64,000 nt of DNA from Flexithrix dorotheae DSM 6795 (GTDB taxonomy: Bacteria > Bacteroidota > Bacteroidia > Cytophagales > Flammeovirgaceae): contig NZ_KB903443.1 of assembly GCF_000379765.1 (NCBI RefSeq), forward strand, positions 248,001 through 312,000, read 5' to 3'. Shown in pieces: positions 18,456 to 27,992 of the stretch (position 1 is its first letter; the number at the start of each line of letters is the position of its first letter). Made by a program: the position numbers and the translations under genes. The notes under the pieces are model-generated. The model had not been told where the DNA came from and searched no databases. It saw nothing but the letters and a program-made list of their open reading frames with translations.

Positions 18456-19367
18456 ATGAGCATTAAAGTCACCAATCTGGTAAAGCAATACGGCACACAA
18501 AAAGCAGTAAACAATATTTCCTTCGAAGCCAAAGAAGGGGAAATATTGGGATTTCTTGGTCCAAATGGAGCAGGGAAATCTACTACGATGAAAATTGCCA
18601 CCTGCTACCTTCCTCCTACTGAAGGACAGATTGAAGTATGTGGCTACAAAGTTACTGAGAGCCCTATTGAGGTGCGAAAAAATGTGGGATACCTGCCAGA
18701 ACACAATCCCCTTTATCTGGATATGTATGTGCAGGAATATCTTGGCTTTATTGCCTCTTTGCATAAGATTACTGGCAAAAATGCCAAGTCCAGAGTTTCG
18801 GACATGATTGAACTTGTGGGGTTGACCAGAGAACAAAACAAAAAAATCGGGGCATTGTCAAAAGGTTATCGCCAGCGGGTTGGTTTGGCTCAGGCGCTTG
18901 TGCACGATCCGAAAGTCTTAATTTTAGATGAACCCACCACAGGTTTGGACCCTAACCAGATTCTTGAGATCAGGAATGTGATAAAGTCTATCAGTAAGGA
19001 AAAAACGGTTGTTTTCAGTACCCACATTATGCAGGAAGTTCAGGCACTTTGTGACCGTGTTATTATTATTAACCTGGGGCAAATTGTGGCCGATAATAAT
19101 GTGAACCAGCTAAAAACTGAAACACAAAATGAAACCAGAATTTCCCTTGAATTTGAATCTCCTGCTACCATCGAAATATTTAGTCAGCTGGAAGGAGTGG
19201 AAAAAGTGGAAAATCTGGCAGAAAATAAATTCATGATCATTACCAATAGTCAAAAGGACATTCGGGCGGATATTTTCAGGTTATCAGTAGAAAAAAACCT
19301 GGTTTTAATTGGAATGCATCAGGAAGAAGTTTCTTTGGAAAATGTATTCCAGCATTTGACACAATAA
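18456..19367 (+). CDS. gldA: Gliding-motility ABC transporter ATP-binding subunit GldA
   Basis: 303 residues, about the length of GldA. Walker A is FLGPNGAGKSTTMK (about 34-47), the signature is LSKGYRQRVGLAQAL, Walker B is VLILDEPTTGLDPNQ, and the switch histidine is in FSTHIMQEVQALCDR. The C-terminal about 80 residues are the extension typical of GldA. GldA partners GldF and GldG in an ABC exporter needed for gliding in some Bacteroidota. Neither partner is encoded next to it here. An unrelated ABC-2 ATPase is the alternative. Confidence 0.85.
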   Translation: MSIKVTNLVKQYGTQKAVNNISFEAKEGEILGFLGPNGAGKSTTMKIATCYLPPTEGQIEVCGYKVTESPIEVRKNVGYLPEHNPLYLDMYVQEYLGFIASLHKITGKNAKSRVSDMIELVGLTREQNKKIGALSKGYRQRVGLAQALVHDPKVLILDEPTTGLDPNQILEIRNVIKSISKEKTVVFSTHIMQEVQALCDRVIIINLGQIVADNNVNQLKTETQNETRISLEFESPATIEIFSQLEGVEKVENLAENKFMIITNSQKDIRADIFRLSVEKNLVLIGMHQEEVSLENVFQHLTQ

Positions 19368-19624
19368 CCATATTTCTTAACAAAATCTTTCACTTTACAT
19401 AGTTATCACACCAAAAACCTACAATTACCAATTAAAATCCATAATATTTATAAGAACTAAAAGGTCATTCACAGAGCCTGGCATTGTCACCATCCTCCCA
19501 TTTCAAAAAAAATATATTTTTTTCTATCAGAAATATATATAAATTGAAATAGGCCTCCTCTTATAAGAAATAGGGAAATGATTTTTTGGCTGTATTTAAA
19601 ATTACTCATTCCCTGAATTAACAG

Positions 19625-19644
19625 GTAATGTACTTGTACATTAC
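19625..19644. promoter_or_regulatory. Perfect dyad (operator-like) in front of the ECF sigma gene
   Basis: gtaatgtac (19625-19633), two bases, gtacattac (19636-19644): a perfect 9-bp inverted repeat of 20 bp overall, ending 17 bp before the sigma-factor ATG. A GTAC..GTAC core is common for dimeric repressors such as the GntR type, but no such repressor is encoded in the window. Confidence 0.5.
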
Positions 19645-19661
19645 TCCATAACTACGGAAAT

Positions 19662-20375
19662 ATGAAAATGAAAAAGGCAGATGATTTAAACCTTCATCCT
19701 GAAACTAAACACCTCTCTGCCAGAGATGACTATAAATCCTATTTCAATAACCAACTTCAATCTAAAAAAGATCAGGAAGTTTGGGCATTGTTTCAAAAGG
19801 GAGATGAAGAAGCTTTTTTGTATATCTACAATCAATATTTCTACGAATTGATGGATTACGGTATCCAGTTTTCCAAGGATATTGATTTATTGAAGGATTG
19901 CATTCAGGATTTGTTCATTAATATGCGCAGGAAAAGAGAAAGTTTGGGGAAAATATCTTATTCAATTAAGGCATATCTCTTCAAATCTCTGAAAAGAAGT
20001 GTAATTAAAAAACTCACAAAAACTAAAAATACACCTTATAAAGACTATCTTAAAAAAGAAGAAGGTTTCGAAATCCAGCTATCCACCGAAACCGAAATGA
20101 TTAACAGTCAGCTTAATGCAGAAGTAAAAACACAACTCAAAAACTCAATCAACAAGTTACCAAAAAAACAAAGAGAAGCTATCTTATATTACTACTACGA
20201 AGGGTTTACTTACGAGGAAATCACCTCAATAATGGAATTTTCAAGAATAGAATATGCCAGAATTACGGTGAGTAATGGAATAAAAAAGCTCAGAAGGGAA
20301 ATGGTATTATTAAAAGCCAAATTATTCGATATAGTTGTTATGCTAATTGCTTACTCAGTTTTTTTTAATGCTTAG
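19662..20375 (+). CDS. ECF RNA polymerase sigma factor of a SusCD locus
   Basis: 237 residues. Region 2 lies at about 55-115 (ALFQKGDEEAFLYIYNQYFYELMDYG, DCIQDLFINM) and region 4 at about 155-205 (INKLPKKQREAILYYYYEGFTYEEI). It has an N-terminal extension of about 40 residues. The final 18 residues, after LLKAK, are strongly hydrophobic and could contact the membrane or the anti-sigma factor. It is followed by its FecR partner and then susC, the standard order of trans-envelope signalling loci in Bacteroidota. It probably directs transcription of the susCD genes when the outer-membrane receptor is occupied. Confidence 0.9.
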   Translation: MKMKKADDLNLHPETKHLSARDDYKSYFNNQLQSKKDQEVWALFQKGDEEAFLYIYNQYFYELMDYGIQFSKDIDLLKDCIQDLFINMRRKRESLGKISYSIKAYLFKSLKRSVIKKLTKTKNTPYKDYLKKEEGFEIQLSTETEMINSQLNAEVKTQLKNSINKLPKKQREAILYYYYEGFTYEEITSIMEFSRIEYARITVSNGIKKLRREMVLLKAKLFDIVVMLIAYSVFFNA

Positions 20376-20434
20376 TGAATTCTTTCAGGGTATCAAAACC
20401 TGTAAGGACAGACTAAGGACAAGAGACAAATAAA

Positions 20435-21502
20435 ATGTTAAAAAGGTCGAAATATAAAGATTATAATTTAGAGGCATTTTTAAATGACAGCTTCTTTGTA
20501 GAGTGGGTCATTAATAAGGATTCTAAAAACAATTTTTTTTGGGTAAAATGGATTTCCAATCATCCCGAAAAACTGGAGGTGGTATCTAAAGCCAAAGCGA
20601 TTATTTCCTCGGTGGAATACAAGGTAAAATACCAACGAAATGAGAAGGATTTTATAGAAGTGCTGGAAAATATATTAGATAGCAATGAAAATCAGGGTAT
20701 TAGAAAACTTCGCAAGGAGAATGGAAATAAAAGCTGGCTTAAATATGCTGCGGTAATCCTTCTTCTTTTAGCCAGTGGGATATTTTTTTGGAAAAACTTT
20801 CACCAGGATACTCAGACATCTTTTGCTGAAACGCCTGTAATTACCACCAAAAAAACCACCAGAGGGCAGAAAATGACCCTTATTCTTAATGATGGCACCG
20901 AAGTGAAACTTAATGCTGAAACTAAACTTACCTATGCCAAAGGGTTTTCACCCGAAAAAAGGGAAGTATTTCTGGAAGGAGAGGCTTTTTTTGATGTAAG
21001 TAAGGATACCTTAAGGCCTTTTATCATCCATTCCGGAAGTTTATCTACCAGGGTGTTGGGCACTTCTTTTAATGTGAAGGCTTACCCCAACCAGGAACAA
21101 ATTACTGTTGCGGTAGTTTCGGGCAAGGTTCAGGTAGTCAAAAAGCAAAAAAGTGACAAGGCTCCTAAACCTACATATTTCAACCTTACGCCAAATGAGG
21201 CGCTGGTTTATGAAAAGTCGAATGAAGCATTTAAAAAGCAGAAGGTGAAAAATATCAATGCCTTTATTGCCTGGAAAAATAACCATATCATTTTTGAAAA
21301 GAGCAGCTTTCCGGAAATTGTAATGGTACTGGAGCGATTTTATGATGTGGATTTTGAATTAAAGAAAAAGGTAGTAATGGGAGAAAAAGGATTATTTACC
21401 GGAGAATACAATAACGAACCCTTAAAAAATATTCTGGAAAGCCTCAGCTATGCCGGTGATTTTAAATTTGAAATAAAAAAAAGTAAAGTGATAATTTATT
21501 GA
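20435..21502 (+). CDS. FecR-family anti-sigma factor
   Basis: 355 residues. The cytoplasmic N-terminus (about 1-100) is followed by a single membrane helix (WLKYAAVILLLLASGIFFW, about 104-122). The periplasmic part has a FecR domain (about 135-245; TTRGQKMTLILNDGTEVKLNAETKLTY, EGEAFFDV, VLGTSFNVKAY) and a C-terminal DUF4974 domain (about 270-355; IVMVLERFYDVDFEL, FTGEYNNEPLKNILESLS). It holds the upstream sigma factor inactive and releases it on a signal from the SusC receptor's N-terminal signalling domain. Confidence 0.92.
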   Translation: MLKRSKYKDYNLEAFLNDSFFVEWVINKDSKNNFFWVKWISNHPEKLEVVSKAKAIISSVEYKVKYQRNEKDFIEVLENILDSNENQGIRKLRKENGNKSWLKYAAVILLLLASGIFFWKNFHQDTQTSFAETPVITTKKTTRGQKMTLILNDGTEVKLNAETKLTYAKGFSPEKREVFLEGEAFFDVSKDTLRPFIIHSGSLSTRVLGTSFNVKAYPNQEQITVAVVSGKVQVVKKQKSDKAPKPTYFNLTPNEALVYEKSNEAFKKQKVKNINAFIAWKNNHIIFEKSSFPEIVMVLERFYDVDFELKKKVVMGEKGLFTGEYNNEPLKNILESLSYAGDFKFEIKKSKVIIY

Positions 21503-21902
21503 TAATAAACGAGAAAATACTTACTTTGTGTAAGGTATTCTCTCAAAATATCAAAACAATAATTCAATTGCCTCAACCAGCCACCCGGGTAATTTAATTT
21601 TGGAATAGCAAACCACAATTTTAGGATGCTGCTTCCCTATTCATTTTTGCCAGGCTCCATTGTCAGGGTAAATTCTCAATAAGGAAGTGTATTGGTCAGG
21701 GATTTTATTTTGAAATCACCATCCTGACCGATAACAAAGAATAGAATTTTAATTTTTAGCAAAAAAAATAGTCAGTTATTCTCAAATAACTGACTACTAC
21801 GATATACGTCTTCATTGTTAATAGGAAACTTTGGCGAGTGACATTAACAACAAAGACTACATGGCTTTGATCAACAATTTTTCACCAAAACCATCTAAAT
21901 AT
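21503..21902. promoter_or_regulatory. Structured susC leader between fecR and susC
   Basis: About 400 bp with no gene and three inverted repeats. First, gagaaaatacttac (21511-21524) with gtaaggtattctctc (21530-21544), directly after the fecR stop. Second, ggtcagg (21694-21700) with cctgacc (21723-21729), followed by a T-rich stretch. Third, a perfect 12-bp repeat at 21769-21796. This is where SusCD loci with an ECF/FecR pair can carry a cis-antisense sRNA. No clear plus-strand promoter match was found. Confidence 0.45.
21761..21796 (-). terminator. Minus-strand intrinsic terminator inside the susC leader
   Basis: tagtcagttatt (21769-21780), loop ctca, aataactgacta (21785-21796): a perfect 12-bp stem. 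On the minus strand it is followed by eight Us (21768-21761). No minus-strand protein gene ends here, so the transcript it would stop is unexplained. Confidence 0.6.
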
Positions 21903-24900
21903 ATGAATTTGAAAATAATACAACAAATTTTAAGGATGTCGAAGTATACAATTTTCGGTATAATACTCCAAAGTTGCTTATGCAGTATGCTGGTGGCCAA
22001 TGATACTTTCGGGCAAAAGAAAAGTATCTATGAAATTTACCTTAACCTTGATGTAAAAGATGCCAATGTTAAGGAAATCTTTGAAATCATTGAAACAGAA
22101 ACAGATTTCAAATTTGGCTATAATGTCAGTTCCTACCTCGAAGAGGAAAGATTTAATTTCAATTTGAAGAACAATTCTCTCGGAGAAGTACTAACCGTTA
22201 TATCAAAAAACACAGACCTTTCATTTAAGCGGGTAAATCAATTGATAACGGTAAAAAGGAAGGGTATCTTTACGCGTTCTTTATCCGAATCCATTATTCC
22301 CGAAATTCCACAACAGTTTACTGTTTCCGGAAAGATCATTACAGAAGAAGATCAACAACCTCTACCCGGGGTAAGTATCCTGATAAAAGGAACTACCATA
22401 GGAACTACTACCAATGTAAACGGAGACTATTCTCTTCAGGTAAGCGAAGGAAATACCTTACAATTTAGCTATATAGGCTATGTTACCCAGGAAGTGGAAA
22501 TCACCAATCAGTCCACTGTAAATATCTCTCTTGTAGCCGATGCCGAACAACTGAAAGAAGTAGTGGTAACGGCCTTAGGTATTGAAAAAGACCAGGCTAC
22601 TCTGGGATATGCTACCTCCAAAGTAAAACCAGATGAGTTTAATGTAAATCGTACGCCAAATTTCATGGATGCCCTGCAGGGAAAAATTGCCGGTGTAAAT
22701 ATTTCCAATATGGGTTCAGGGCCGCAGGGAAGTAGTAAGATTCGTATAAGAGGAATTTCTTCATTTGGGGGAAATAACTCTCCACTGATTGTAGTAAATG
22801 GCGTTCCCATTGACAATAGCAATTATGGGGTAAGCAGTGATAAAGGAGAAGTAGGAAGCAATCGAAAGTCTGATAGTGGTGATGGATTGAGTAGTATCAA
22901 TCCTGATGATATTACCAGCATGACTGTGCTGAAAGGTGCCGCAGCCTCAGCTTTATATGGCTCTCGGGCAAAGGATGGTGTAATTATGATTACCACCAAA
23001 AACAGAGCTGAAGGTAAAGGAATCCAGGTCCAATACAATACTAACTATATGAATGGTACCCCATTGGACTATACTGATTATCAATATGAATATGGGCAAG
23101 GTGAAGGTGGTGTAAGACCAAATGCTCCGGGTCCTACTTCTGGTGTATGGAGTTTTGGGGAAAAGTTTGAACCTGGGATGACTCAAATTCTATTTGATGG
23201 TGTAGAAGTGCCCTATGTACCTACTCCTGGCAAAATCAGGCACTACTACCAAAATGAGTCCACTTGGACAAATACCATTACAGTTTCTTCCGGTGGTGAT
23301 AATGGAGGAGTAAGCCTTTCCGTGGCGAATATGGACAGCCGAGCAGTATTACCAGGTTCGGAGTTTAATAGAAAAACGGTAAACTTTGGTTTTACGCAAA
23401 AAACCAAAAAACTGACGGTATCTGGAAATATCAACTATTCCAATGAAAAAAGGAAAAATCCACCAAACATTGCCGAACAGGATTTTAGCCCTGTAGTACT
23501 TTATACCCTTTCTTCTTCCATGCCAATGGATTTATTGGAACAATATGCCTTTGATGAAAATGGGGATGAAATCAAGTATTCCAGATTTACCAACCGGACT
23601 AATCCATATTTTGCACTTTCCAGATTTGAAAACAATTTTAGAGACAGAATTTATGGAAATTTAACTGCCAAATATGATTTTACAGACTGGTTGTATTTGC
23701 AAGCCAGGGTTGGTCAGGACTTTTATTACAGAGATGTAGAATATAACCTGCCTACCGGTTCTCAAAGACAATCTGCTCCCCCTCCGGGTTTTGTAAATGG
23801 ACAATATATTCAGGATCAGCGGAAATTCCGTGAGCTTAATGCCGACTTTTTAATTGGTTTTAATAAAACCTTTGGAAACTTTGGTATAGTGGCCAACGCA
23901 GGTGGTAACCACATGTACAGGAGGTTTGATATCAATACGATTTTAGGGGAAAACTTCTTTACCAGGGACCTTTATACTATAAGAAATGCCAGTAAGGTAT
24001 CACCAAACTATTCAGTTTCGGAAAGAGAGGTAAATTCATTTTATGGATCTGCAGAGGTAGGTTACAAAGATTTCCTTTACATAAATGCTACCCTTAGAAA
24101 TGACTGGTTCTCCACACTTTCCCCTGCCAACAGAAGTATCCTATACCCTTCAATTACAGGTAGCTGGGTATTCTCAGAGACTTTCGATTTACCAAGCTGG
24201 TTGTCATTTGGTAAATTCAGGTTAGCATATGCAGAAGTGGGAAGTGATACTGATGTGTCTCCTTATTCCAATAATTTATTTTATCAGATCAACGCACAAC
24301 AATTCCTCAATCCTCAGGGAAATGCCCAACCAGTAGGAAGTATAAATGGTTCTACTGTGCCAAATGCTAACCTGAAACCGATGAGAGTAACGGAAAAAGA
24401 GATAGGCATTGAATTAATCATTGCGGATAATTTAAGATTTGAAGCATCTTATTATGACAAGCTTTCTTCTGATCAAATCCTTACCGCACAAATTTCAGAT
24501 GCCTCAGGTTTTGAAAACCAATTGATAAATGTAGGGGAAAGCCAAAACAAAGGTGTAGAAATGTTTGCCTCTTTTTATCCAATAAGACAAGGTAGTTTTA
24601 ACTGGAACCTTTCAGTTAATGCCACTTATAATACTTCTGAGGTGCTAAGTCTGGGAGAGGATGTGGATGATTCCTTTATTACTGTGGGTGATGCAGAATT
24701 TCATGGGGAACTCAGACAAGTAGTAGGTAAACCTATGGCTCAATTATACGGATGGGGTTATTTGAGAGATGAACAGGGAAGACAGGTTTTTGATCCTAAT
24801 AGTGGACGTCCTATGCGTTCCGAGGAGCAGCTTAATTTTGGCAGTGCATTACCAGTTTGGTGGGGAGGAATCACTAACTCATTTGATTACAAGGGCATTC

Positions 24901-25376
24901 AGTTGTCATTTTTAATTGACTTTAAGTTAGGACATAATATGATTTCGGGTACACATACCAACGCCTACCGTCATGGCCTGGATAAAGCTACACTGGTTGG
25001 AAGAGATCAGGGCTTTATTGTAGGGGATGGTGTAAATCCCGATGGTTCGATAAATTCTACTCCTGCTGAAATTCAGCCTTATTATGAAACCATTAGATCT
25101 TTCCGAATGTCGGAACAGTCGGTTTTTAATGCCGGATATTGGAATTTAAGACAAATTACGCTGGGTTATGATTTCACAAGTCTTTTAAAATCCCAAAAGT
25201 ATATAAAAGGATTAAGGCTTAACCTGGTGGCTTCAAACGTGGCTATTCTCAAAAAACATGTACCCCACATTCATCCAGAGCAGAACGGTATAATTAACGA
25301 CAGAAATGTTGGATTGGAAGCAACAGGGTTACCTGTTACCAGAAATTTGGGTTTCAACTTAAATGTTAAATTCTAA
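21903..25376 (+). CDS. SusC/RagA-family TonB-dependent outer-membrane transporter with STN signalling domain
   Basis: I place the start at the ATG at 21903 (MNLKIIQQILRMSKYTIFG), a typical opening of this family; the frame is open back to a TTG at 21831 and an ATG at 21861. Residues are counted from 21903. Order: signal sequence (to about 40, ending DTFGQ); secretin/TonB short N-terminal domain (about 45-110, VKEIFEIIETETDFKFGY), which talks to FecR; carboxypeptidase-regulatory-like domain (about 140-215, PLPGVSILIKGTTIGTTTN); TonB plug (about 220-340, LKEVVVTALGIEKD, GAAASALYGSRAKDGVIMITTK); and a large beta-barrel ending ...NLGFNLNVKF. It imports a ligand across the outer membrane with the SusD protein encoded next. 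The neighbouring catabolic genes point to an aldarate or a glycan that releases one. Confidence 0.93.
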   Translation: MNLKIIQQILRMSKYTIFGIILQSCLCSMLVANDTFGQKKSIYEIYLNLDVKDANVKEIFEIIETETDFKFGYNVSSYLEEERFNFNLKNNSLGEVLTVISKNTDLSFKRVNQLITVKRKGIFTRSLSESIIPEIPQQFTVSGKIITEEDQQPLPGVSILIKGTTIGTTTNVNGDYSLQVSEGNTLQFSYIGYVTQEVEITNQSTVNISLVADAEQLKEVVVTALGIEKDQATLGYATSKVKPDEFNVNRTPNFMDALQGKIAGVNISNMGSGPQGSSKIRIRGISSFGGNNSPLIVVNGVPIDNSNYGVSSDKGEVGSNRKSDSGDGLSSINPDDITSMTVLKGAAASALYGSRAKDGVIMITTKNRAEGKGIQVQYNTNYMNGTPLDYTDYQYEYGQGEGGVRPNAPGPTSGVWSFGEKFEPGMTQILFDGVEVPYVPTPGKIRHYYQNESTWTNTITVSSGGDNGGVSLSVANMDSRAVLPGSEFNRKTVNFGFTQKTKKLTVSGNINYSNEKRKNPPNIAEQDFSPVVLYTLSSSMPMDLLEQYAFDENGDEIKYSRFTNRTNPYFALSRFENNFRDRIYGNLTAKYDFTDWLYLQARVGQDFYYRDVEYNLPTGSQRQSAPPPGFVNGQYIQDQRKFRELNADFLIGFNKTFGNFGIVANAGGNHMYRRFDINTILGENFFTRDLYTIRNASKVSPNYSVSEREVNSFYGSAEVGYKDFLYINATLRNDWFSTLSPANRSILYPSITGSWVFSETFDLPSWLSFGKFRLAYAEVGSDTDVSPYSNNLFYQINAQQFLNPQGNAQPVGSINGSTVPNANLKPMRVTEKEIGIELIIADNLRFEASYYDKLSSDQILTAQISDASGFENQLINVGESQNKGVEMFASFYPIRQGSFNWNLSVNATYNTSEVLSLGEDVDDSFITVGDAEFHGELRQVVGKPMAQLYGWGYLRDEQGRQVFDPNSGRPMRSEEQLNFGSALPVWWGGITNSFDYKGIQLSFLIDFKLGHNMISGTHTNAYRHGLDKATLVGRDQGFIVGDGVNPDGSINSTPAEIQPYYETIRSFRMSEQSVFNAGYWNLRQITLGYDFTSLLKSQKYIKGLRLNLVASNVAILKKHVPHIHPEQNGIINDRNVGLEATGLPVTRNLGFNLNVKF

Positions 25377-25411
25377 TAGCCTTAAAATATTTTTTATCAA
25401 ACTAACAATAG

Positions 25412-26950
25412 ATGAAAATGGAAAGATTTAATAAATATATTTTTTGTTTAATTGCCATCCTATTCTTTACCACTGCCTGTGATGAAGGATTTGATGAACT
25501 GAATACCGATCCTGTTCGGCAGACCTTAGTAGATCCAACCTTTCAGCTGAATCATGCCATCATCAACAGTGCCTACGGATATAATAACCTTACTTACGAA
25601 ACCACCATTGTAAGGCAAATGATTACTCCTTTTATTGGTGTAGGTACCGGTGGAAACTTAAATCAGGATAATAGGTCTGCCACACAGGGAAACTGGCAGA
25701 ATTTATACAGGAATGTTATAAAAAACATTGTCGATGGAATTGAGAATTCTAAAGAAAACCCAGACAGGGCAAACCTTATGAATTTATTGATAATCTGGAA
25801 AGCTCATGCCACAATGGTTCTTACCGATACTTACGGTGATGTGCCTTATTCCGAAGCAGGAATGGCTTATATTGACGGTACAGTTTTTCCAGCTTATGAT
25901 ACACAGGAGGCCATCTATACCTCAATGTTAAGCGAACTGGAACAGGCTATTGCCGCATTGAACCCTGCTACCAGGGGTGTACCACAGGAAATCATGTATG
26001 GAGGAGACCTTGACCGATGGAAAAGACTTGGTAATTCTTTAATGCTCAGAGCTGCTATGAGATTGGTAAAAGTGAATCCGGGATTAGCGGAGGAATATAC
26101 TAAAAAAGCAATTGCAGGGGGAATTATGGAATCTAATCTGGATAATGCGGTAGTTCGTCATGATGCAAACTATAGAAATAATGTTGGAACTAACCTCAAT
26201 GGAGGACAGGCCCCATTTTATTACCTGGATAAAGAATTTGTGGATTTTCTAAAGACTAATAATGATCCAAGATTAACTTCCATCGCTGTAAGATATGTTG
26301 GAGCCCAACAGGAAGGAGATCAGGTAGAGGAAAATGCAGACCGCACTTTTGATGCCCAAATCGGTATGCCTCAGGGTTATGACAACTCTTCCATCCCTCC
26401 TGTAGCTGAAGCTGATGGATTAAATAGTTTATATGACTATAGCCAATTGGATAGGAACAGACTTGGAAATCCTGAAGCACCTAGTTTTCTGGTGACCTAC
26501 TCTCAAACAATGCTGTTATATGCTGAAGCAATAGTAAGAGGATGGGCAACTGGTGATCCTGGCGAAGCTTATGCTAAAGGAATTCAGGCAAATATGAGAC
26601 AGTATGCGCAATGGCCGGGGGAAACCACCATTGAGGAAGCCGATATTGATGCTTACATTGCTGCCCATCCGCTTGAAACAGGCAGGGAGTTAGAACAAAT
26701 CAATAATCAATATTGGGTATCTTCTCTGCTAATCGGTCCAGAAACCTGGGCAAATTTCAGAAGAAGTGGCTTCCCGGTTGTAGAACCGAATAAATATCCG
26801 GGCAGTGATTTAAAAACTGAGGATTTTATCAGAAGATTAACATATCCCGATTCAGAACTTACAGTAAACAAAGACAATGTTGATGCCGCTACCAGCAGAC
26901 AGGGACCGGATATTCTGGATACCCGGGTTTGGTGGGATGTAAAACAATAA
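25412..26950 (+). CDS. SusD/RagB-family outer-membrane lipoprotein
   Basis: 512 residues with a lipoprotein signal (C23 in FFTTACDEGFDELN). CDEGF-ELN-DP after the cysteine and the TPR-like helical region (NLLIIWKAHATMVLTDTYGDVPYSEAG, DRWKRLGNSLMLRAAMRLVKV, MLLYAEAIVRGWATGDPGEAY) place it in the SusD-like superfamily, close to SusD-like_2. It forms the lid over the SusC barrel and binds substrate at the cell surface. It begins 35 bp after susC and is followed by a strong terminator. Confidence 0.92.
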   Translation: MKMERFNKYIFCLIAILFFTTACDEGFDELNTDPVRQTLVDPTFQLNHAIINSAYGYNNLTYETTIVRQMITPFIGVGTGGNLNQDNRSATQGNWQNLYRNVIKNIVDGIENSKENPDRANLMNLLIIWKAHATMVLTDTYGDVPYSEAGMAYIDGTVFPAYDTQEAIYTSMLSELEQAIAALNPATRGVPQEIMYGGDLDRWKRLGNSLMLRAAMRLVKVNPGLAEEYTKKAIAGGIMESNLDNAVVRHDANYRNNVGTNLNGGQAPFYYLDKEFVDFLKTNNDPRLTSIAVRYVGAQQEGDQVEENADRTFDAQIGMPQGYDNSSIPPVAEADGLNSLYDYSQLDRNRLGNPEAPSFLVTYSQTMLLYAEAIVRGWATGDPGEAYAKGIQANMRQYAQWPGETTIEEADIDAYIAAHPLETGRELEQINNQYWVSSLLIGPETWANFRRSGFPVVEPNKYPGSDLKTEDFIRRLTYPDSELTVNKDNVDAATSRQGPDILDTRVWWDVKQ

Positions 26951-26967
26951 TCAATAATTTTTAACCA

Positions 26968-27012
26968 AACCAGCCTGTTATTCCTGTCAGAAATTACAGG
27001 CTGGTTTTTTTT
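26968..27012 (+). terminator. Intrinsic terminator between susD and the catabolic genes
   Basis: aaccagcctgt (26968-26978) pairs perfectly with acaggctggtt (26996-27006), followed by T6. An 11-bp stem and U-tract make it strong. The downstream catabolic genes therefore probably need their own promoter or read-through. Confidence 0.88.
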
Positions 27013-27135
27013 AAGCAAATTTTAAAATATCATTCTAACCAGTGAAAAATTTAGGTACAAATGCTTTCCTATTCTTGACACAGTTGGCATGCACCATCTT
27101 TCAAGCATTTGTTGCTAAATAACCATTTATAACTT

Positions 27136-27909
27136 ATGAATAACAACAACTTAAAGCAAAGATTAAAAAACGGAGAATCACTTAATGGCTGTTGGTTAAA
27201 CCTTGGTAGTCCACTTACTGCAGAAATTGTAGGTCAGGCCGGATTCGACTGGGTATTAATTGACCTGGAACATGGTTCGGGCACGGAAAAAGATGTACTC
27301 TATCAACTACAAGCTTTGGAAGCCAGCCCTACAGGGGCCATTATCAGGGTGGAAGGACATGCCCGGCAAAGAATCTCACGGGTTTTGGATTTTGGCGCCC
27401 AGGGAGTGATGTGCCCGCAAATTAAAACAGTGGAGGAAGCCAGAGCCGCTATCAGTGGAATTTACTATCCGCCTGACGGCATTCGGGGAGTAGCCAAAAT
27501 GGTGAGAGCTACAGGATTTGGAAAAAATTTCGATGATTATAAAAAAGGAGCAAAGGAAAATATTTTAGGGATTATTCAGATTGAAACTGCCGAAGCACTT
27601 AACCATTTGGATGAAATTGCCGCTCTGGAAGGTGTAGATGTGCTATTTATTGGACCCGCTGATCTTTCCATGTCCCTGGGAATATTCGGCCAATTGGATC
27701 ATCCCAAATTTAAGGAAGCTCTCAAAGCCATCGTAACCGCAGCGGAAAAAGCCGGCAAGGCTACCGGGATATTGTTATTCAACCCCGATGATTACACCAC
27801 TTACCATAATATGGGAATAAGATTGATTGCCTGTGGTTCTGATGCAACTTTTGTGGCGAATGGAGCACAAAATATTGCCAATGCGCTCAAGTCGAAAAGG
27901 GATGGATAA
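27136..27909 (+). CDS. HpcH/HpaI-family class II aldolase (2-dehydro-3-deoxyglucarate aldolase type)
   Basis: 257 residues, the normal length. Motifs: GFDWVLIDLEHG (residues 34-45), RVLDFGAQGVMCPQI, YPPDGIRGVA, the metal-site glutamate in GIIQIETAEAL and aspartate in LFIGPADLSMSLG. Members such as GarL cleave 5-keto-4-deoxy-D-glucarate to pyruvate and tartronate semialdehyde, as expected between the GudD-like and GarR-like enzymes encoded downstream. Related family members cleave 2-keto-heptenedioate, so the substrate is inferred from the operon. Confidence 0.88.
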   Translation: MNNNNLKQRLKNGESLNGCWLNLGSPLTAEIVGQAGFDWVLIDLEHGSGTEKDVLYQLQALEASPTGAIIRVEGHARQRISRVLDFGAQGVMCPQIKTVEEARAAISGIYYPPDGIRGVAKMVRATGFGKNFDDYKKGAKENILGIIQIETAEALNHLDEIAALEGVDVLFIGPADLSMSLGIFGQLDHPKFKEALKAIVTAAEKAGKATGILLFNPDDYTTYHNMGIRLIACGSDATFVANGAQNIANALKSKRDG

Positions 27910-27992
27910 TTTAATTTCCTCCCTAAATTTTGATTGGCTACAGTGGCAATCCTAAACTAATTAACACTCACCTTATAAAATATCCACAAACA

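Noticed and set aside
18417-18836. Minus-strand frame opposite gldA
   Set aside because: It is the shadow of the gldA coding sequence, whose motifs are unambiguous.
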